Program-made: the position numbers and the translations under genes
Part shown: in pieces, positions 43,762-47,929 of the stretch
How the letters are laid out: each line of letters starts with the position of its first letter
Numbering within the stretch: the first letter of the stretch is position 1
Assembly: GCF_024195285.1 (NCBI RefSeq)
Contig: NZ_JALHBS010000093.1
Location: 1 to 47,929 of the forward strand
Source: Aurantimonas marianensis
Lineage (GTDB): Bacteria; Pseudomonadota; Alphaproteobacteria; Rhizobiales; Rhizobiaceae
DNA length: 47,929 nt
Direction: 5' to 3'
The notes under the pieces: model-generated
Database searches by the model: none
The model's input: the letters and a program-made list of their open reading frames with translations, nothing else
Told to the model about the DNA's origin: nothing

Positions 43762-45792
43762 ATGACAACACCCGACCAGCATCGCCAGATGGCCAACGCC
43801 ATCCGGTTCCTGTCGGCCGATGCCGTCGAAGCGGCCGGGTCGGGTCATCCAGGCCTTCCCATGGGCGCTGCCGACATCGCCACGGTGCTGTTCACCCGCT
43901 TCCTGACCTTCGATCCGCGCGATCCCGACTGGGCGGATCGCGACCGTTTCGTGCTGTCGGCCGGGCATGGCTCGATGCTGCTCTACAGCCTCCTGTATCT
44001 GCTCGGCTACGACGATATCGACATCGACGAGATCAAGAACTTCCGCCAACTCGAAGCCAGGACCGCGGGGCACCCTGAATTCGGCCACGCCGCCGGCATC
44101 GAAACCACCACCGGACCGCTCGGCCAAGGTCTCGGCAACGCCGTCGGCATGGCGCTCGCCGAGCGCATCATGAACGCGCGCTACGGCGACGGGATCGTCG
44201 ACCATTATACCTACGTGCTCGTGGGCGATGGCTGCCTGATGGAGGGGATCAGCCAGGAAGCGCTCGCACTCGCCGGCCACCTGAAGCTGAACAAGCTCAT
44301 CGTCCTGTGGGACGACAACGACATCACCATCGACGGCGAGGTTTCGCTGACCGACTCGACCGATCAGGCGGCCCGCTTCGCGGCGAGTGGCTGGAACACG
44401 CTCAGATGTGACGGCCACGATCCCGACGCGATCGCCGCGGCGATCGAAGCGGCCAAGGCAAGCGACCGACCGACCCTGGTCGCCTGCAAGACCACGATCG
44501 GCTATGGCGCGCCGACCAAGGCGGGAACCGCCAAGGTGCATGGATCGGCGCTGGGAGCGAAGGAACTCGCGGCAACCCGCGAGGCGCTGGGCTGGGATCA
44601 TGAACCCTTCGAGATTCCGGCCGCGATCCGCGACCAGTGGCGGATCGCCGGGCTGCGCTCCAGCACGCACCGTAAGGAGTGGCAAAGGCGCTTCGCCGAG
44701 ATCGACGCCGAGATCCGGGGGGATTTCGAGCGGCGGATGCGCGGCGATCTGCCGAGCGGTTTCGTTCAGGCGATGCAGCGCTACAAACGCACTCTGAACG
44801 AGGAGCGCCCCACCGTCGCCACCCGCAAGGCTTCGGAAATGGCGCTTGAGATCATCAACGAGGTCGTGAAAGAGACGATCGGCGGCTCGGCCGATCTGAC
44901 GGGGTCCAACAACACCCGCACCAGCCAGACCGCCGCCATCGTCCCCGGCGATTATTCCGGCCGCTTCGTCCATTACGGCATTCGCGAACACGCCATGGCC
45001 GCGGCGATGAACGGGCTGGCGCTGCATGGCGGCGTTATCCCCTATTCGGGCACGTTCCTGGTGTTTTCCGACTATTGCCGCGGCGCGATGCGCCTGTCGG
45101 CGCTGATGGGCCAGCGGGTCATCTATGTGATGACGCATGATTCGATAGGCCTCGGCGAAGACGGGCCGACGCACCAGCCCGTCGAGCATCTTGCCTCGCT
45201 TAGGGCGATGCCGGTGATGCAGGTGTTCCGTCCGGCCGACGCCGTCGAGACGGTGGAGTGCTGGCAGCTCGCGCTGGAATCGCGCCACGCGCCCTCGGTG
45301 CTGGCCCTCAGCCGCCAAGATCTGCCGGCCTTGCGGCTCGACAAGCACGACGAGAACCGCAGCGCGCGCGGCGCCTACGAGATCAGCCCGGCTTCGGGCG
45401 AGGCGGAGGTGACGATCTACGCTACGGGATCGGAGGTGCGGATCGCCATCGAGGCGCGCGCGCGGCTCGAGCGGGATGGCGTGCATACCCGGGTCGTTTC
45501 GGTGCCATGCTTCGAGCTGTTCGACCAGCAAAGTCCGGAATACCAGACCGCGATCCTCGACCACGGCACAGTCAATGTCGCGATCGAGGCCGGCATCCGC
45601 CAGGCTTGGGACCGCTTCATCGGTCGTGACGGTATCTTTATCGGCATGACCGGCTTCGGCGCCAGCGGACGCGTCGCCGATCTCTATGAGCATTTTGGCA
45701 TCACCGCCGACGCTGTGGTCGCCGCCGTGGAGGCCCGCCGCGCCTCGCAGCGGCCGGTGGAGGACGGTGACGGCGCTCCAACATCCGATTGA
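43762..45792 (+). CDS. tkt: Transketolase
   Basis: A 676-residue TPP enzyme of the pentose phosphate pathway. Motifs: [20 protein letters not shown] near the start, [36 protein letters not shown], the TPP/Mg motif [20 protein letters not shown] through [10 protein letters not shown], and the second domain [19 protein letters not shown]. Length is normal. ATG chosen with GGAG eight bases upstream. TTGACA at 43691-43696 may be its -35, but a matching -10 is poor. A small hairpin (ATGGCC-GTCA-GGCCAT, 43729-43744) lies in the leader. First of tkt-gap-pgk. Confidence 0.96.
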   Translation: MTTPDQHRQMANAIRFLSADAVEAAGSGHPGLPMGAADIATVLFTRFLTFDPRDPDWADRDRFVLSAGHGSMLLYSLLYLLGYDDIDIDEIKNFRQLEARTAGHPEFGHAAGIETTTGPLGQGLGNAVGMALAERIMNARYGDGIVDHYTYVLVGDGCLMEGISQEALALAGHLKLNKLIVLWDDNDITIDGEVSLTDSTDQAARFAASGWNTLRCDGHDPDAIAAAIEAAKASDRPTLVACKTTIGYGAPTKAGTAKVHGSALGAKELAATREALGWDHEPFEIPAAIRDQWRIAGLRSSTHRKEWQRRFAEIDAEIRGDFERRMRGDLPSGFVQAMQRYKRTLNEERPTVATRKASEMALEIINEVVKETIGGSADLTGSNNTRTSQTAAIVPGDYSGRFVHYGIREHAMAAAMNGLALHGGVIPYSGTFLVFSDYCRGAMRLSALMGQRVIYVMTHDSIGLGEDGPTHQPVEHLASLRAMPVMQVFRPADAVETVECWQLALESRHAPSVLALSRQDLPALRLDKHDENRSARGAYEISPASGEAEVTIYATGSEVRIAIEARARLERDGVHTRVVSVPCFELFDQQSPEYQTAILDHGTVNVAIEAGIRQAWDRFIGRDGIFIGMTGFGASGRVADLYEHFGITADAVVAAVEARRASQRPVEDGDGAPTSD

Positions 45793-45795
45793 GCA

Positions 45796-45810
45796 TCGGG
45801 ATGATCCCGA
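45796..45810. repeat. Small inverted repeat after tkt
   Basis: TCGGGAT-G-ATCCCGA, seven-base arms around one base, four bases after the tkt stop codon. It is too short for a confident terminator and could be an operator. Confidence 0.35.
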
Positions 45811-45897
45811 ACCCGGGCGCCACCTTCAAGGTCCGATGCTTTCGTTCGCGCCGTCGTCGCGGCATCGAAATCAGCGCGCACCTAAGAAAAGCTGACC

Positions 45898-45918
45898 GTC
45901 CGGAATATTGATCCGGAC
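45898..45918. promoter_or_regulatory. Inverted repeat upstream of gap
   Basis: GTCCGGA-N7-TCCGGAC, a perfect 21-base dyad with an AT-rich centre, about 85 bases before the gap start codon in the 210-base tkt-gap spacer. The shape fits an operator near a promoter; no regulator is assigned. Confidence 0.4.
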
Positions 45919-46002
45919 CGCCTGCTTCTGTACAGCCCAAGGCGACCGCGACGCCCCTCGCGACGTTTGCCGGCGGGGCGCGCCATCGAAGGAGACGGAT
46001 CA

Positions 46003-47013
46003 ATGACAGTTCGCGTTGCAATCAATGGCTTCGGCCGCATCGGCCGCAATGTGTTGCGGGCGATCGTCGAATCCGGACGGACCGACATCGAGGTGGTCGG
46101 CATCAACGATCTGGGTCCCGTCGAGACCAACGCCCATCTGCTGCGCTACGATTCCGTGCATGGCCGTTTCCCCGCCAAGGTCACCGTCGAAGGCGATACG
46201 ATCAGCATCGATGGCGGCAAGCCGATCAAGGTCACCGCCATCCGCGACCCCAAGGACCTGCCCTGGGGCGAGCTCGGCGTCGACGTCGCCATGGAATGCA
46301 CCGGCATCTTCACCGCCAAGGACAAGGCGTCCCTGCATCTGGAAGCCGGCGCCAGGCGGGTGCTCGTTTCCGCCCCGGCGGCCGGCGCCGACAAGACCAT
46401 CGTTTACGGCGTCAACCACGACACGCTGACGAAAGACGATCTGGTCGTCTCCAACGCATCGTGCACGACCAACTGCCTGTCGCCCGTCGCCTACGTGCTG
46501 AATGAGCTCGTCGGCATCGAGAAGGGCTTCATGACGACGATCCACTCCTATACCGGCGACCAGCCGACGCTCGACACGATGCACAAGGATCTTTATCGCG
46601 GCCGCGCCGCCGCCATGTCGATGATCCCGACCTCGACGGGTGCCGCCAAGGCCGTCGGCCTGGTGCTGCCGGAGCTGAACGGCAAGCTGGACGGCGTCGC
46701 CATCCGCGTACCGACCCCGAATGTCTCCGTCGTCGATCTCAACTTCATCGCCAGGCGGGAGACCTCGATCGAGGAAATCAACGCGGCGATCAAGACGGCC
46801 GCCGACGGCAAGCTGAAGGGCATTCTCGGCTACACCGACGAGCCGCTGGTTTCCATCGACTTCAACCACGACAGCCACTCCTCGGTCTTCCACATGGACC
46901 AGACCAAGGTCCTCGGCGGCACCTTCGTGCGCATCCTGTCCTGGTACGACAACGAATGGGGCTTCTCCAACCGCATGTCGGACACCGCCGTCGCGCTCGC
47001 CAAGGCGGGGTAA
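46003..47013 (+). CDS. gap: Glyceraldehyde-3-phosphate dehydrogenase, type I
   Basis: A 336-residue glycolytic/gluconeogenic enzyme. N-terminal Rossmann motif [20 protein letters not shown]; Asp36 in GINDL favours NAD; catalytic Cys154 in [20 protein letters not shown]; His in [16 protein letters not shown]-terminal [16 protein letters not shown]. An AAGGAGA site lies before this ATG; a longer in-frame start upstream is not needed. A hairpin (GAGCGG...CCGCTC, 47038-47066) lies in the short spacer to pgk, which suggests one transcript with processing or attenuation between the genes. Confidence 0.97.
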   Translation: MTVRVAINGFGRIGRNVLRAIVESGRTDIEVVGINDLGPVETNAHLLRYDSVHGRFPAKVTVEGDTISIDGGKPIKVTAIRDPKDLPWGELGVDVAMECTGIFTAKDKASLHLEAGARRVLVSAPAAGADKTIVYGVNHDTLTKDDLVVSNASCTTNCLSPVAYVLNELVGIEKGFMTTIHSYTGDQPTLDTMHKDLYRGRAAAMSMIPTSTGAAKAVGLVLPELNGKLDGVAIRVPTPNVSVVDLNFIARRETSIEEINAAIKTAADGKLKGILGYTDEPLVSIDFNHDSHSSVFHMDQTKVLGGTFVRILSWYDNEWGFSNRMSDTAVALAKAG

Positions 47014-47088
47014 GCGATCGCCTTTTCCGATTGAAGCGAGCGGAGGCGCGAATGCCCCCGCCGCTCGGCAACATTGTGGAGGAAACCG

Positions 47089-47929
47089 ATGACCCAGTTC
47101 AAGACGCTCGACGACGTCACCGTCGCCGGCAAGCGCGTCCTCCTCAGGGTCGACCTCAACGTGCCGATGCAGGGCGGCAAGGTGTCCGACCGCACACGTA
47201 TCGCCCGCATCCTGCCATCGGTTCGGGAGCTTTCGGACAAGGGCGGGCGGGTCATTCTGCTGGCTCATTTCGGCCGGCCGAAGGGCAAGCCGAATCCCGA
47301 GATGTCGCTGGCGCCGCTGGCGCCGGTCCTGTCGGAGATGCTGGGTATGCCGGTCGGCTTTTCCGACGATTGCGTCGGCCCCATCGCGGCCGGCATCGTC
47401 GCCGGGCTCAAGGACGGCGACGTCGTGCTCATGGAAAACACCCGTTTTCACGCCGGCGAGGAAGCCAATGACGAGGACTTCGTCAGCCGTCTCGCATCGC
47501 TCGGCGATATCTTCGTCAACGACGCCTTTTCCGCCGCCCATCGCGCCCACGCCTCGACCGAGGGCCTAGCCCGGCATCTGCCGTCCTATGCCGGGCGCAC
47601 CATGCAGGCCGAGCTGGAAGCTCTCGAACAAGGCCTTGGCGATCCCGTCCGGCCGGTCGTTGCCGTCGTCGGCGGCGCCAAGGTGTCGACCAAGATCGAC
47701 CTCCTGTCGAACCTCGTCAAACGGGTCGACGCGCTGGTCATCGGGGGCGGCATGGCCAACACCTTCCTCGCCGCACAAGGCAAATCGGTCGGCAACTCGC
47801 TCTGCGAGCACGATCTGGCCGACACGGCCCGGGCGATCATGGCAACGGCGAAGGACGCCGGCTGTGAAATCGTTCTCCCCGTCGATGCCGTCATCGCCCG
47901 CGAGTTCAAGGCCGGGGCGGACAGCGAGG
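47089..47929 (+). CDS. pgk: Phosphoglycerate kinase, N-terminal part
   Basis: The gene runs off the right edge; 280 codons of about 400 are visible. It starts [20 protein letters not shown] and continues VDLNVP, the family hallmark, then [38 protein letters not shown] and [16 protein letters not shown]. Next come [19 protein letters not shown] and [15 protein letters not shown], which begin the nucleotide-binding half. It makes 3-phosphoglycerate and ATP from the product of GAPDH, 75 bases upstream. A GGAGG site lies seven bases before the ATG. Confidence 0.96.
   Translation, partial: MTQFKTLDDVTVAGKRVLLRVDLNVPMQGGKVSDRTRIARILPSVRELSDKGGRVILLAHFGRPKGKPNPEMSLAPLAPVLSEMLGMPVGFSDDCVGPIAAGIVAGLKDGDVVLMENTRFHAGEEANDEDFVSRLASLGDIFVNDAFSAAHRAHASTEGLARHLPSYAGRTMQAELEALEQGLGDPVRPVVAVVGGAKVSTKIDLLSNLVKRVDALVIGGGMANTFLAAQGKSVGNSLCEHDLADTARAIMATAKDAGCEIVLPVDAVIAREFKAGADSE

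Noticed and set aside
43744-45693. 649-residue minus-strand frame opposite transketolase
   Set aside because: Complete overlap with tkt, whose catalytic motifs are intact; the frame has no family features.
46000-47550. 516-residue minus-strand frame opposite gap and pgk
   Set aside because: Shadow of two highly conserved genes.

Overview
The window is a GC-rich chromosomal segment from an alphaproteobacterium, most likely of the order Hyphomicrobiales (Rhizobiales). Pointers are the split pntAA/pntAB/pntB transhydrogenase, the small aa3-oxidase subunit IV, DUF992 and DUF4164 proteins, a SoxB-type sarcosine oxidase start, an HWE-family histidine kinase, an alphaproteobacterial ornithine decarboxylase with a long structured leader, and the order zapA / DUF4164 / tkt / gap / pgk. 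I see no rRNA, tRNA, CRISPR array, insertion sequence or prophage. Genes are densely packed, many start codons overlap the preceding stop, and GTG/TTG starts are common.

Layout. 0-5.5 kb: the 5' end of soxB, a membrane protein, rpsU, a TPR lipoprotein, a membrane-anchored alpha/beta hydrolase and an exported DUF992 protein. 5.6-9.1 kb: the transhydrogenase operon, then cytochrome oxidase subunit IV. 9.3-10.3 kb: recX, then a 59-residue reading frame that carries the spacing of a NepR anti-sigma core and lies behind an EcfG-like promoter. 10.5-24 kb: a block that looks devoted to keto acids. It holds an ICL/PEP-mutase family enzyme, a fused indolepyruvate:ferredoxin oxidoreductase, a TRAP permease pair (dctQM) and two TakP-like (2-oxoacid) TRAP binding proteins. 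The binding proteins bracket a KaiC-like double ATPase that overlaps a hybrid histidine kinase by 4 nt.

24.3-30 kb: a class I glutamine-amidotransferase-like hydrolase, a PAS-GGDEF cyclase, a NicO metal exporter with its DUF1007 partner, an L,D-transpeptidase and a LysR regulator. 30-32.3 kb: a structured leader (candidate speF motif), ornithine decarboxylase and a GNAT enzyme. 32.4-34.9 kb: an HWE kinase with three PAS domains and a GAF-like domain, interrupted by a frameshift. 34.9-38.5 kb: a CobW-family metallochaperone GTPase coupled to a WD40 protein, a creatininase-family amidohydrolase and a divergent MarR regulator. 38.6-43.5 kb: a LacI regulator with a D-2-hydroxyacid dehydrogenase, an Inh/Omp19-like inhibitor, a GNAT enzyme, a lipoprotein esterase, zapA and a coiled-coil DUF4164 gene. 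43.8 kb to the end: transketolase, GAPDH and the start of phosphoglycerate kinase.

The observations most worth checking are the unlinked NepR-like gene with its EcfG-like promoter, the KaiC-kinase pair set between duplicated 2-oxoacid binding proteins, the leader of the ornithine decarboxylase gene, and the frameshifted HWE kinase. All functional calls are by recognition of sequence motifs; no database search was run.
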